48,615 nucleotides of DNA, taken from contig DXFD01000060.1 of NCBI GenBank assembly GCA_019114625.1, positions 1 to 48,615 on the forward strand, in the 5' to 3' direction. The first letter of the stretch is position 1; each line of letters starts with the position of its first letter. Source of the stretch: Candidatus Borkfalkia faecigallinarum. Lineage in GTDB: Bacteria; Bacillota; Clostridia; Christensenellales; Borkfalkiaceae. The notes beneath the pieces are model-generated. The model had not been told where the DNA came from and did no database searches. It saw only the letters and a list, made by a program, of their open reading frames with translations. The position numbers and the translations under genes were made by a program. Shown piece after piece: positions 33,881 to 42,434 of the stretch.

Positions 33881-34942
33881 ATGAAAAAGTTTTTTGCGAT
33901 CGCGCTTTCCGCGCTGCTTTTTGTATTCGGCGCCGCGTTTTTTGCCGCGTGCGAACCGTCGGATCCGGGTGACGACGGCAAAGGTCCGTCCGGCACGCCG
34001 GGCGAGCAGGTCGTCGCCGACGTCTATGCGCCGGACGGCGCGCCCGCGCTCGCGCTCGCGCAGCTGATGGCCGAGGATGCGCAGTTCGGCGGCAAGGTCA
34101 CCTATCACGTCGTGCCCGCGACCACCATCCAGACGTATGTCACGGGCGAGGAGCCGCAGGCGGAACTCTGTATCCTGCCCGTCAACGCGGCGGCACAGCT
34201 GCTCGGCAAGGGCGACGTCTATCGGATGCTCGGCACCGTCACGCACGGCAACTTGTATGTGCTCGCGTCTGCCGCGCAGGAGAGCCTGACCGCCTCCAAC
34301 ATCGCGGAACTTCTGAAGGGCTCGAAGATCGGGTGCCTGCAGCTGAACAATTTCGTCGGCTACGCGCTGCGCATCGTCCTCGATCGATACGGCGTCGACT
34401 ATGAGATCCGCGAAAACAAAGAGGAAGAAAATACCTCGGACAAGGCGTATATCTACGAAGTCACGGCAACCGAGATCACGCCCGCCGCGTCCTACGATTA
34501 CATGATCGCGGCGGAACCCGCCGTTTCCACAAAGGTCGCCAAGACGGAGGGCAAGCTGCAGGTGAAGGGCGATCTGCAGGAACTGTACGGGGAAAACGGC
34601 TATCCCCAGGCGGTCCTCGTCGCGAAGGCGGACTTCATTGCGGAGAACGGGAAGTTCATCGCCGATTTCACGCAGGCGGTCGCGGAAAATGCCGAATGGC
34701 TCCTGGCGGATACCACGCAAGCCTCGGTGGTGATGCAGGCCGTCGCGGATCACCTGCCCGACGGCGCGACGCCCTCGTTTACGGCGGACAATCTCACCAA
34801 AGAAGTCATCGCAAATTGCGCGGTGCGTTTTGACGCCGCCGCGAGCTGTAAAGAGCGCGTCAACACCTTCCTCGCCGAACTTTCCGATCTGCTCGGCAAG
34901 ACGTTTTCGGCGGCGGATGCTTTCTACTATATCGCAGAATAA
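33881..34942 (+). CDS. ABC transporter substrate-binding lipoprotein (TauA/ThiY-like)
   Basis: 353 residues. Signal peptide with a lipobox-like FAAC (Cys24). A Gly/Asp-rich linker (PSDPGDDGKGPSGTPG) leads to a type II binding protein beginning VYAPDGAPALALAQLM and running through ELCILPVNAAAQLLGKGD. The fold and permease type suggest the nitrate/sulfonate/taurine or thiamine-precursor group; the ligand is unknown. AAGGAG precedes the ATG. The 15 bp around its stop are duplicated (34928-34956). It follows the TM1266-like gene by 35 bp in the same operon. Confidence 0.85.
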   Translation: MKKFFAIALSALLFVFGAAFFAACEPSDPGDDGKGPSGTPGEQVVADVYAPDGAPALALAQLMAEDAQFGGKVTYHVVPATTIQTYVTGEEPQAELCILPVNAAAQLLGKGDVYRMLGTVTHGNLYVLASAAQESLTASNIAELLKGSKIGCLQLNNFVGYALRIVLDRYGVDYEIRENKEEENTSDKAYIYEVTATEITPAASYDYMIAAEPAVSTKVAKTEGKLQVKGDLQELYGENGYPQAVLVAKADFIAENGKFIADFTQAVAENAEWLLADTTQASVVMQAVADHLPDGATPSFTADNLTKEVIANCAVRFDAAASCKERVNTFLAELSDLLGKTFSAADAFYYIAE

Positions 34943-34956
34943 TATATCGCAGAATA
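34928..34956 (+). repeat. 15-bp tandem duplication at a stop codon
   Basis: TATATCGCAGAATA occurs at 34928 and again at 34943, so the stop region of the binding-protein gene is copied once. It lengthens the gap to the permease gene. Confidence 0.85.
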
Positions 34957-34966
34957 GGGATCGTCT

Positions 34967-35755
34967 ATGAACGGGAAGAGAGCGGCCGGCAGAAAACTGA
35001 ATATCCTTTTTTCCGTCGCCGCCGTCCTCGTCATGTGGGGCGTATGGCTGATCGCGCATGCGGTCGTGCAAAACGAATATATCATCCCGTCGTTTGCGGA
35101 TACGCTGCGATCGATGCGAGAGGTCCTGTCGGATGCTTATTTCTGGACGTCGTACGGGTACACGATGCTCCGCGCCGTGGAGGGGTGGGCGATCGCGTTT
35201 GTCTGCGCCGTTCTCTTTTCGGCGCTGGCGGCCGTCAGCGATGCCTGCCGCCGCTTTTTCGATCCGTTCGTCAGCGTGTTCCGCACCGTCCCCACGATGG
35301 CGATCACGCTCATGCTTCTCATATGGACCTCGCCGCGCGTCGCTCCCGTCATCGTCACGTTCCTGATGCTTTTCCCGATCTCCTATGCGCAGCTGACCGC
35401 CGCTTACCGCTCCGTCGACCCGAAGCTCATCGAAATGGCGCAGGTCTATCGCGTGCGCGCGCGGGAGCGTATCCTGCGCATCTATATCCCGCAGATGCTC
35501 CCGTCGCTTTTTTCGCAGGCGGGTCCGAATTTATCCCTTTCCGTCAAAGTCGCCGTATCGGCAGAGGTGCTCTCGTTTACCTTTCAGTCCGTGGGCGGCA
35601 TCCTGCAGCAGGCGTCCGTCTATACCGATATGCCGCAGCTGTTTGCCGTCACCATCCTCATGCTGATCACCGGCGGCGTCTTGGAGTTCGCGCTCGGCAG
35701 CCTGCTCCGCATCACCGACCGCTGGACGCGCGGGCGCGGGAAGGAGGGCGCATGA
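34967..35755 (+). CDS. ABC transporter permease (SsuC/TauC/ThiX-like)
   Basis: 262 residues, about six membrane helices. The EAA loop reads DPKLIEMAQVYRVRARERILRIYIPQMLPSLFS, typical of the BPD_transp_1 group with TauC and SsuC; PSFADTLRSM near the N terminus and VFRTVPTMAITLMLLIWT are also typical. It pairs with the lipoprotein upstream and overlaps the ATPase gene by 4 bp. Confidence 0.92.
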   Translation: MNGKRAAGRKLNILFSVAAVLVMWGVWLIAHAVVQNEYIIPSFADTLRSMREVLSDAYFWTSYGYTMLRAVEGWAIAFVCAVLFSALAAVSDACRRFFDPFVSVFRTVPTMAITLMLLIWTSPRVAPVIVTFLMLFPISYAQLTAAYRSVDPKLIEMAQVYRVRARERILRIYIPQMLPSLFSQAGPNLSLSVKVAVSAEVLSFTFQSVGGILQQASVYTDMPQLFAVTILMLITGGVLEFALGSLLRITDRWTRGRGKEGA

Positions 35756-36429
35756 TCGAACTTCGCAACGTCACCCAAAAATACGGCGCGCTCACCGTCT
35801 ATGAAAACTTTTCTCTCTCGCTGGAGGAGGGGAAGATCGCCTGCATCCTCGGCACGAGCGGCTGCGGCAAGACGACGCTGCTGAATATGCTCGCGGGGCT
35901 GGTGCCCTTTTCGGGCGCGATCGTGCCGATGCAGCCGTGTTCGTACATTTTCCAGCAGCCCCGCCTCGTCCCCAACCTCACGGTGGAGGGGAATCTGCGC
36001 CTCGTCTGTCGGGACGCGGCGCGCATCCGGGACATGCTCGGGCGCGTCGGGCTTGCCGACAAGGCGAAGGCGTATCCGGTCGAACTCTCGGGCGGGCAGG
36101 CGCAGCGCGTCTCGATCGCGCGCGCGTTTCTGCACCCGTCCTCCCTCCTCCTGATGGACGAGCCGTTCTCCTCCCTCGACACCGCGCTGAAGATCCGCCT
36201 GATGCGCCTTTTTGCGGAGATCTGGCGGGAGGAGCGCCGCACCGTCCTCTTCGTCACGCACGACGTGGAGGAGGCGTATATGCTCGCGCACCGCGCGCTC
36301 GTCCTGCGCGGCGGAAAGATCGCGGCGGACATTGACTGCGGCGGCGGCGATCTCCCGCGCCGCTACGGGGAGGGCTCCGCCGTCAAGGACGCGCTCCTGG
36401 CCGCATTGTTTGCGGGCGAGGGGGAATGA
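35752..36429 (+). CDS. ABC transporter ATP-binding protein (SsuB/TauB/ThiZ-like)
   Basis: 225 residues. Walker A GTSGCGKT, Q-loop IFQQPRLVPNLTV, signature LSGGQAQRVSIARA, Walker B LLLMDEPFSSLD, H-loop VTHDVEEA. Short for its family, with a truncated C-terminal end. ATG 35752 overlaps the permease stop (ATGA) with AAGGAGGG upstream; the longer open frame upstream runs through the permease gene in another frame. Last gene of the importer operon; a terminator follows at 36553. Confidence 0.93.
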   Translation: MIELRNVTQKYGALTVYENFSLSLEEGKIACILGTSGCGKTTLLNMLAGLVPFSGAIVPMQPCSYIFQQPRLVPNLTVEGNLRLVCRDAARIRDMLGRVGLADKAKAYPVELSGGQAQRVSIARAFLHPSSLLLMDEPFSSLDTALKIRLMRLFAEIWREERRTVLFVTHDVEEAYMLAHRALVLRGGKIAADIDCGGGDLPRRYGEGSAVKDALLAALFAGEGE

Positions 36430-36552
36430 CGCGGGAGAAAAGCGGCCGCGCGCGGAGCCTGCGGCGTGTCTCGGGGCGCCGCCGGGTGCGAAAGTCGGCG
36501 GCGGGTACGGGAATGATGGCGCCGCCGGGCGCATATACTGAAAGCAAAGACG

Positions 36553-36579
36553 TGCGGGCGGCTTCGTCCGCATTTTTTT
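36553..36579 (+). terminator. terminator of the TM1266-ABC operon
   Basis: TGCGGGCG / CGTCCGCA 8-pair stem (one wobble), loop GCTT, then seven T. Confidence 0.87.
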
Positions 36580-36586
36580 GCGGGCG

Positions 36587-36676
36587 GCGCCGTATGGAAA
36601 AGCCGCGCCGTATGGAAAAGCCGCGCCGTATGGAAAAGCTGCGCCGTATGGAAAAACCGCGCCGTACGGGAAAATA
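36587..36676 (+). repeat. five 18-bp tandem repeats
   Basis: GCGCCGTATGGAAAAGCC repeats at 36587, 36605, 36623, 36641 and 36659, nearly identical in the first four and decayed in the fifth. It lies between a terminator and the next promoter and is probably noncoding; the 338-bp gap 36430-36767 holds no other gene. Confidence 0.9.
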
Positions 36677-36710
36677 TTCGCGCGATTCGCACAGTTTTTC
36701 GGCCGATCGA

Positions 36711-36739
36711 TTGAAAAATCGCCGTAAGTGTGTTATACT
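36711..36739 (+). promoter_or_regulatory. promoter of the HAD-mscL operon
   Basis: TTGAAA at 36711-36716, 17-bp spacer, TATACT at 36734-36739. Confidence 0.75.
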
Positions 36740-36767
36740 GTAAAAAACAGCAAGGAGGGGCCGCGAT

Positions 36768-37601
36768 TTGAAAACTTTGTTTATTTCCGATCTGGACGGC
36801 ACGCTCCTGACGTCGAAGGAGAACGTGTCCGCGTACAGCCTGGAAGAGCTCAACGAGATGATCGACGGGCACGGGCTGCTCTTTACATACGCGACCGCCC
36901 GTTCCTTGAACTCCGCGGCGAAGGCCTGCTGGGGGCTGCGGCAGAATCTGCCCGTCATCCTGTACAACGGCGCCCTGATCATGGAGCCGTGGAACCGCAG
37001 GATGCTCTACAACAATCACTTCAACGAGGGGCAGCGCGCCTTTTTGCGCGACCTCTTTGAAAAGTACGACGTCTGGCCGCTCGTCTATTCCTTCCGCGGC
37101 GAGACCGAGCGCGTTTCGTGGATCGAGGGGAAGGAGACCTCGGGCGTGCGCCGCTATCTGGAGCGCCGCAAGGGGGACAGGCGTCTCAACCCCGTGCGCG
37201 ACCGCGACGAGGTGCTCGGCGACGAGATCTTCTATTTCAACTGTATCGGAAAGAAGGAGGACCTCGACGCCCTGCACGAAGAGGTGGAGGCCAGCCTCGA
37301 CATCAAGTGCATCTACGAGCAGGAGACCTATCACACCGATTATTGGTGCGAGATCATGCCCGCGGACACTTCGAAGGGGCGCGCGGCGAAGGTCCTGCGC
37401 GAGATCCTCGCGCCGGACAAGATCGTCGCCTTCGGCGACGCGAAGAACGACTGCGAGCTGTTCCGCGCGGCGGACGAGTGCTATGCGGTCAGGAACGCGG
37501 ACGACGCGCTCAAAGCGATCGCCACCTCCGTGATCGGCTATTCGGAGGAGGACGCCGTCGCCAAATTTATCCGGGAGAACCTCGGCCGCTACACGGGATG
37601 A
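36768..37601 (+). CDS. HAD-superfamily type IIB phosphatase
   Basis: 277 residues. Motif I DLDGTLL, motif II region YATARS, YNGALI, then the motif IV loop FGDAKNDCELF, with a type II cap between. A Cof-like sugar-phosphate or nucleotide phosphatase with unknown substrate; similar in plan to the HAD gene at 10027 but clearly a separate paralog. TTG start at 36768, with AAGGAGGGG upstream and the family N terminus directly following. mscL lies 34 bp downstream. Confidence 0.88.
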   Translation: MKTLFISDLDGTLLTSKENVSAYSLEELNEMIDGHGLLFTYATARSLNSAAKACWGLRQNLPVILYNGALIMEPWNRRMLYNNHFNEGQRAFLRDLFEKYDVWPLVYSFRGETERVSWIEGKETSGVRRYLERRKGDRRLNPVRDRDEVLGDEIFYFNCIGKKEDLDALHEEVEASLDIKCIYEQETYHTDYWCEIMPADTSKGRAAKVLREILAPDKIVAFGDAKNDCELFRAADECYAVRNADDALKAIATSVIGYSEEDAVAKFIRENLGRYTG

Positions 37602-37635
37602 GCCTCAAATACCAATGACAAAGGAGAGACTTGTC

Positions 37636-38193
37636 ATGAAAAAAGAGAGGAAGAAGAGCACATTCTGGCAGGACTTCAAGGCGTTTATCTCGCGCGGCAA
37701 CATCATCGACCTCGCCGTCGGCCTGGTCGTCGGCGCTGCGTTCACCGCCATCGTCAACAGCCTCGTCAACGATATCATCAAGCCGTTCATCGCGCTTTTG
37801 GTCGGCGGCAATTTCAGCGAGCTGGTCGCCGTGCTGCGTCCCGAGGAGGTCAACGAAGCGGGCGAGGTCATCGTCGAGGCGATCACTCTCAATTACGGCA
37901 ACCTGATCATGGCGATCCTGACCTTCCTGATCGACGCGTTCGTCATCTTCACCATCCTGCGGATCGTGCGCAACGCGCAGCGGCGCATGAAGGAGAGCGG
38001 CGAAAAGCTCAAAGAGAAGTTCGCAAAGAAGGGGGAGGCGGAAGAGCCCGCCGCGGAGCCCGCGCAGGAAGCGGCGCCCGCTCCCGAACCGCCGAAGCCT
38101 ACGACGGAAGAGCTGCTCGCGGAGATCCGCGACCTTCTGCGCGCGCAGAACGCAAAGGCGGAGCCCGCCGCGCCGGAAGAGAAAGCCGAATAA
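37636..38193 (+). CDS. mscL: large-conductance mechanosensitive channel
   Basis: 185 residues; family members have about 130-150. It opens under membrane tension to release solutes. First helix SRGNIIDLAVGLVVGAAFTAIVNSLVNDII, second helix NLIMAILTFLIDAFVIFTILRIVRNA, then a long Lys/Glu/Ala/Pro-rich linker (EAEEPAAEPAQEAAPAPEPPKP) and the C-terminal bundle helix TEELLAEIRDLLRAQ. The extra length is all in that linker. AAAGGAGAG precedes the ATG at 37636; an earlier in-frame start is less well placed. Confidence 0.94.
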   Translation: MKKERKKSTFWQDFKAFISRGNIIDLAVGLVVGAAFTAIVNSLVNDIIKPFIALLVGGNFSELVAVLRPEEVNEAGEVIVEAITLNYGNLIMAILTFLIDAFVIFTILRIVRNAQRRMKESGEKLKEKFAKKGEAEEPAAEPAQEAAPAPEPPKPTTEELLAEIRDLLRAQNAKAEPAAPEEKAE

Positions 38194-38206
38194 AAGCACC
38201 GCGACA

Positions 38207-38236
38207 AAAACGCTTGCATTGTGTCAAGCGTTTTTT
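38207..38236 (+). terminator. terminator of mscL
   Basis: AAAACGCTTG / CAAGCGTTTT 10-bp stem with T-run. Confidence 0.85.
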
Positions 38237-38310
38237 CGTGCGCGGACGGAAAAATCGGCTGAAAATTTTTGCAAAACGGCCCCGAAACAGTTTTATAAAA
38301 TTTACGTTTG

Positions 38311-38319
38311 TGCTATACT
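38311..38319 (+). promoter_or_regulatory. extended -10 promoter of the purine operon
   Basis: TGCTATACT at 38311-38319 is an extended -10; the sequence 17 bp upstream (TTTTAT) is a poor -35. The transcript leader before purE is about 375 nt. I see no consensus PurR box. Confidence 0.6.
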
Positions 38320-38330
38320 TGTTAGGGAGA

Positions 38331-38570
38331 GGGGAAAGGCCTGCGGCGGGATGACGGCGCGCCCTTTTCCGGCTTTCACAAACGAGAAAACGATAGGATG
38401 AATGGGTGGCAGATGATGCTTGTTTCGAACCATGTTCCGCAGGGTATATGTGCGAAGGGCGCTTTGTCCGCCGCAGTTTACCCTTCCGCCGCGAACGGAA
38501 CAAACCATTTGTCTCGGGAAAGCAGAACAGGTTCGTAACGGTACGGGTGTACCTTTGCGGGCCTTTTTTC
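38331..38570 (+). ncRNA. structured leader RNA upstream of purE, 6S-like candidate
   Basis: GGGGAAAGGCCTGC (38331-38344) pairs with GCGGGCCTTTTTTC (38557-38570) in 14 consecutive pairs including four G-U. Inside, GCTT-g-TTTCGA (38418-38428) pairs with TCGGGAAAGC (38514-38523), TGTTCCG (38433-38439) with CGGAACA (38496-38502), and GGGTA with TACCC toward a central loop near 38462. A small GGTAC-GGGT-GTACC hairpin lies at 38540-38553. A long irregular hairpin with paired ends, next to purine genes, recalls 6S RNA; a pur-operon attenuator is the alternative, since the 3' arm ends in six T. Confidence 0.45.
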
Positions 38571-38579
38571 TTGTGCGGG

Positions 38580-38692
38580 CATCCTTCGGCGCGCCCGCGC
38601 GGGCGCGGCGCAAAGGGGCGGACCGTTCCCGGCTGCCGCCGGGAAGCGAAAAACACGAAAAATACAGCAAAAAACGCGGCATCGCCGCAGGG
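38580..38692 (+). other. hairpin-rich 3' part of the purE leader
   Basis: Further hairpins follow the RNA above: CGCGCCCG / CGGGCGCG near 38595, TTCCCGGC / GCCGGGAA near 38629-38647, and GCGGC-ATC-GCCGC (38676-38688) directly before the AGGGAGG ribosome site of purE. No gene or second promoter is visible. Confidence 0.5.
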
Positions 38693-38700
38693 AGGAACGT

Positions 38701-39198
38701 ATGGCAAAAGTAGCGATCTTAATGGGCAGCAAATCCGACTTTCCGGTCGTAAAGCCCGCCGTCGCGGCGCTCGAAAAATTCGGCATCGAGGCGCAGGTGC
38801 GGGTCATCTCCGCGCACCGCACGCCGGACGCGGCGCACGAATTTGCGGCGAATGCGGAGGCGGACGGCGTCGAAGCGATCATCTGCGCGGCGGGCAAAGC
38901 GGCGCACCTGGGCGGCGTGATCGCCGCGTACACGACCCTTCCCGTCATCGGGCTTCCCGTCAAGACGGATATGATGGGCGGGCTGGACAGTCTTCTCTCC
39001 ATCGTGCAGATGCCCTCGGGTATCCCGGTCGCGACGGTCGGGGTGAACGGCGGCGAGAACGCGGCTCTTTTGGCCGCGCAGATCCTCGCGCTCCGGTATC
39101 CGGAGATCGGCGAAAAGCTGAAGGCGTTCAAAAAACAGATGGCGGAGAAGATCGCCGCCGACGACGCCGCGCTGCAGGAAGAGCTGCGCGCGCTTTGA
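38701..39198 (+). CDS. purE: 5-(carboxyamino)imidazole ribonucleotide mutase
   Basis: 165 residues. Converts N5-CAIR to CAIR (or carboxylates AIR if class II). Motifs: ILMGSKSDFPVV, SAHRTPDAAHEF, CAAGKAAHLGGV, and GLPVKTDMMGGLDSLLSIVQMPSGIPV. No purK follows, though class I enzymes need one; purK may be elsewhere or bypassed. AGGGAGG precedes the ATG. First gene of a nine-gene pur operon with spacing mostly under 65 bp. Confidence 0.95.
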   Translation: MAKVAILMGSKSDFPVVKPAVAALEKFGIEAQVRVISAHRTPDAAHEFAANAEADGVEAIICAAGKAAHLGGVIAAYTTLPVIGLPVKTDMMGGLDSLLSIVQMPSGIPVATVGVNGGENAALLAAQILALRYPEIGEKLKAFKKQMAEKIAADDAALQEELRAL

Positions 39199-39228
39199 AA
39201 AAGTTATCAATTTCGGAGGAATACATCC

Positions 39229-39936
39229 ATGAAACAACTCGGTCAGCTGTATGAAGGCAAGGCGAAAAAGGTCTTTGCGACGGACGATCCGGACATCGTG
39301 ATCGTCGACTATAAGGACGACGCGACGGCGTTCAACGGCCTGAAAAAGGGCACGATCGCCGGCAAGGGCGTCATCAACAACAAGATGAGCAACATGATGT
39401 TCCGCATCATGGAGCAGCACGGCATCCCGACCCATTACGTCGAGGAGCTTTCCGACCGCGAGACGGCCGTGAAGAAGGTGCAGATCGTCCCGCTGGAAGT
39501 CATCATCCGCAACACGGCGGCCGGCAGCTTCTCCAAGCGCTACGGCGTGCCCGAAGGCAAAAAGCTGCCCGTCACCGTCCTCGAGTTCAGCTATAAGAAC
39601 GACGACCTCGGCGACCCGCTGATCAACGACTATCACGCGCTCGCGATGGAGCTCGCCACGCCCGAAGAGATCGAGACCATCAAAAAGATGGCGTTCAAGG
39701 TCAACGACATCATGAAGGAATTCTTCAAGACGCTCAACATCGACCTGATCGACTTCAAGCTCGAGTTCGGCCGCTTCAAGGGGCAGATCATCCTCGCGGA
39801 CGAGATCTCGCCGGACACCTGCCGTTTCTGGGATATGACGACGGGCGAAAAGCTGGATAAGGACCGCTTCCGCCGCGACATGGGCGGCGTGGAGGACGCC
39901 TATAAAGAAGTGTTTGCGCGCCTCACTTCCAAGTGA
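39229..39936 (+). CDS. purC: SAICAR synthetase
   Basis: 235 residues. Joins CAIR and aspartate with ATP. Motifs: [14 protein letters not shown] at the N terminus, [32 protein letters not shown], and [15 protein letters not shown], all standard. CGGAGG precedes the ATG. Confidence 0.96.
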   Translation: MKQLGQLYEGKAKKVFATDDPDIVIVDYKDDATAFNGLKKGTIAGKGVINNKMSNMMFRIMEQHGIPTHYVEELSDRETAVKKVQIVPLEVIIRNTAAGSFSKRYGVPEGKKLPVTVLEFSYKNDDLGDPLINDYHALAMELATPEEIETIKKMAFKVNDIMKEFFKTLNIDLIDFKLEFGRFKGQIILADEISPDTCRFWDMTTGEKLDKDRFRRDMGGVEDAYKEVFARLTSK

Positions 39937-39951
39937 GCGGGGGCGGCGTCC

Positions 39952-41376
39952 ATGTATTTGCGAGACGGTAAACTCCCGTCGGACGGGATGCACGAGGAGT
40001 GCGGCGTTTTCGGCGTCTACAGCACCGAAACGCGCGACGTCGCGCACACCGTCTATTACGGGCTGTACGCCCTGCAGCACCGCGGGCAGGAGAGCTGCGG
40101 CATCGCCGTGGCCTATGCCAATCAGATACAATATCATAAGGGGATGGGGCTGGTGCCGGAAGTCTTTGCCGGCGGCAACCTTGATTCCCTCCCGGAAGGG
40201 GACATCGCGATCGGACATGTGCGCTATTCCACGACCGGTTCGAGTTCGCTTCTGAACGCGCAGCCCGTCGTGTTCACGGGCAAATGCGGCAAGATGGCGC
40301 TCGCGCACAACGGCAACCTCACGAACGCCGGCAGCCTGCGCGAAGAGCTCATCCGCGACAACGCCGTTTTCCAGACGAGCATCGACTCGGAGGTCATGGC
40401 GCTGCTCATCAACCGCTACAGCGACGGCGACATCGTCAAGGGCGTCATCGAGGCGTGCGGCCGCTTCTGCGGCTCCTTCGCCCTCGTCGTCATGACGGCG
40501 GATAAGCTGATCGCCGTGCGCGACCCGTACGGGATCCGCCCGCTCGTGCTGGGCAAGCTCCTGGACGATACGATCGTCGCGAGCGAATCGTGCGCGATCG
40601 ACGCGATGGGCGCGACGTTCGTGCGCGACGTAAAGCCCGGCGAAGTCGTCGTCATCGACTCGTCGGGGGAAAAGTCCTATTTCCTCGAACGCAAGGACCG
40701 CACGGCCGCGTGCATCTTCGAGTACGTTTACTTTGCCCGCCCGGACAGCGTCATCGACGGCTGCTGCGTCTATGAAGCGCGCAAGGAGGCGGGGCGCATC
40801 CTCGCCCGTACCTGCAAGATCGACGCGGACATCGTCAGCGGCGTACCCGACTCCGCGGTCGTCGCGGCGCGCGGGTATTCCGAAGTCTCCGGCATCCCGT
40901 ATGCGGAGGCGCTGGAAAAGAACCGCTACGTCGGACGGACCTTCATCCAGCCCGACCAGGCGATGCGCGAGAACAGCGTCAGCCTGAAAATGAACGCGCT
41001 GCGCTCCAACGTCTGCGGCAAGCGGATCATCCTCGTCGACGACTCCATCGTCCGCGGGACGACCAGCCGCCGCATCGTGCGGATGCTGCGCGCCGCCGGC
41101 GCGAAAGAGGTGCACATGATGGTCTGCTCGCCGATCGTGCAGAACCCGTGTTTCCTCGGCATCGATATGCAGTCGCGCTCGCAGCTGATCGGCGCGGGCC
41201 GCTCGGTCGACGAGATCTGCGCGTATATCGAGGCGGATTCCCTGCATTATCTCACGGCCGACCGCCTGAAAGAGGCGTGCGGCAGCTGTAAACTGAATTT
41301 TTGCACCGGCTGCTTCGACGGGAACTATCCGTACCCGCTCGAAGGGTACCGGGAAGATAAATACAAACTCGAGTGA
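39952..41376 (+). CDS. purF: amidophosphoribosyltransferase
   Basis: 474 residues. Commits PRPP to purine synthesis. A short propeptide ends at HEE; the next residue is the nucleophile Cys17 (CGVFGVYS), exposed after self-cleavage. The phosphoribosyl loop is RIILVDDSIVRGTT. Cysteines in DGCCVYEA, MVCSPIVQNPCFLG and ACGSCKLNFCTGCF fit the Bacillus-type [4Fe-4S] enzyme, so its assembly would depend on the Fe-S machinery. The ribosome site (GGGGGCGG) is weak. Confidence 0.96.
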   Translation: MYLRDGKLPSDGMHEECGVFGVYSTETRDVAHTVYYGLYALQHRGQESCGIAVAYANQIQYHKGMGLVPEVFAGGNLDSLPEGDIAIGHVRYSTTGSSSLLNAQPVVFTGKCGKMALAHNGNLTNAGSLREELIRDNAVFQTSIDSEVMALLINRYSDGDIVKGVIEACGRFCGSFALVVMTADKLIAVRDPYGIRPLVLGKLLDDTIVASESCAIDAMGATFVRDVKPGEVVVIDSSGEKSYFLERKDRTAACIFEYVYFARPDSVIDGCCVYEARKEAGRILARTCKIDADIVSGVPDSAVVAARGYSEVSGIPYAEALEKNRYVGRTFIQPDQAMRENSVSLKMNALRSNVCGKRIILVDDSIVRGTTSRRIVRMLRAAGAKEVHMMVCSPIVQNPCFLGIDMQSRSQLIGAGRSVDEICAYIEADSLHYLTADRLKEACGSCKLNFCTGCFDGNYPYPLEGYREDKYKLE

Positions 41377-41405
41377 TCTCGGTCACGGCAAGGGAGAAAC
41401 GACCA

Positions 41406-42434
41406 ATGGCAATTTCCTATCAGGACAGTGGTGTCGACGTCGAACGCGGCTACAAAGCGGTCGAGTTGATGAAAAAGCACGTACAGAGCACGTTCAACGC
41501 GAACGTGCTGGGTGATATCGGGTCTTTCGGCGGATTTTATTCGATCGCCGGAGAAAAGATGGCCGAGCCCGTGCTCGTCGCGGGTACGGACGGCGTAGGT
41601 ACCAAGCTCAAATACGCGTTCCTCGCGAACAAGCACGATACGATCGGCATCGATGCGGTCGCCATGTGCGTGAACGACATCGTCTGCCAGGGCGCAAAGC
41701 CGCTTTTCTTCCTCGACTATTTTGCGACGGGCAGGCTTTCGCCCGAAGTGGTCGCGTCGGTCGTGTCCGGCGTGGCGGAAGGGTGCCGCCAGGCGGGCTG
41801 CGCCCTGATCGGCGGCGAAACGGCGGAGATGCCCGGCTTCTATGCGGACGGCGAGTATGACATCGCCGGCTTTGCCGTGGGCATCGCCGACAAGAAGGAC
41901 ATCATCAACGGCAGCTCCATCCGTCCGGGCGACGCGCTGGTCGGCATCGCTTCGAGCGGCATCCATTCCAACGGCTATTCGCTGGTGCGCCGCCTGTTCG
42001 GCGACAGCGGCAATTCGCACGACCTCGACCGCTACGACGACCGCCTGAAAGACAAGGTCCTCAACGTGCTGCTCACGCCCACGCGCATCTATGTGCGCAG
42101 TATCCTTTCCCTCATCCAAAAGGTCAAGGTCAAGGGGATCGCGCACATCACGGGCGGCGGCTTTATCGAGAACATTCCCCGCATTTTCCCCGCGGGCGTC
42201 GGCTGCGAGATCCGCAAGGGTTCCTACCCGGTGCCCGAGATCTTCCGCATCATGCAGGAGCGTTCCGAGCTGAAGGACGAACAGATCTACAACACCTTCA
42301 ACATGGGCATCGGCATGGTCGTCTGCGTGGACAAAAAGGATGTCGCCGCGACGATCGCCGCGCTCGAGTCGACGGGCGAACGCGCCTATGAGATCGGCGA
42401 AACGGTGCAGGGCAAAGGAGTTACCATCCTGTGA
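41406..42434 (+). CDS. purM: phosphoribosylformylglycinamidine cyclo-ligase (AIR synthetase)
   Basis: 342 residues. Closes the imidazole ring using ATP. Motifs: GTDGVGTKLKYAF, CVNDIVCQGAKPLFFLDYFATG, CALIGGETAEMPGFY, and GIASSGIHSNGYSLVR. I chose the ATG at 41406 with GGGAG upstream; an in-frame GTG at 41373 overlaps the purF stop but has no family residues before. It overlaps purN by 4 bp. Confidence 0.96.
   Translation: MAISYQDSGVDVERGYKAVELMKKHVQSTFNANVLGDIGSFGGFYSIAGEKMAEPVLVAGTDGVGTKLKYAFLANKHDTIGIDAVAMCVNDIVCQGAKPLFFLDYFATGRLSPEVVASVVSGVAEGCRQAGCALIGGETAEMPGFYADGEYDIAGFAVGIADKKDIINGSSIRPGDALVGIASSGIHSNGYSLVRRLFGDSGNSHDLDRYDDRLKDKVLNVLLTPTRIYVRSILSLIQKVKVKGIAHITGGGFIENIPRIFPAGVGCEIRKGSYPVPEIFRIMQERSELKDEQIYNTFNMGIGMVVCVDKKDVAATIAALESTGERAYEIGETVQGKGVTIL

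Noticed and set aside
36426-36743. Plus-strand frame with RRMEKP repeats overlapping the ATPase stop by 4 bp
   Set aside because: It runs through a strong terminator (36553-36579) and consists of the translated 18-bp repeats; no ribosome site.
38331-38700. Purine (guanine/adenine), PRPP/ykkC or ZTP riboswitch before purE
   Set aside because: None of the conserved core strings of these classes is visible; the paired-end architecture fits a different RNA.
38719-41247. 842-codon minus-strand open frame opposite purE-C-F
   Set aside because: Codon-bias shadow of three clear purine genes.
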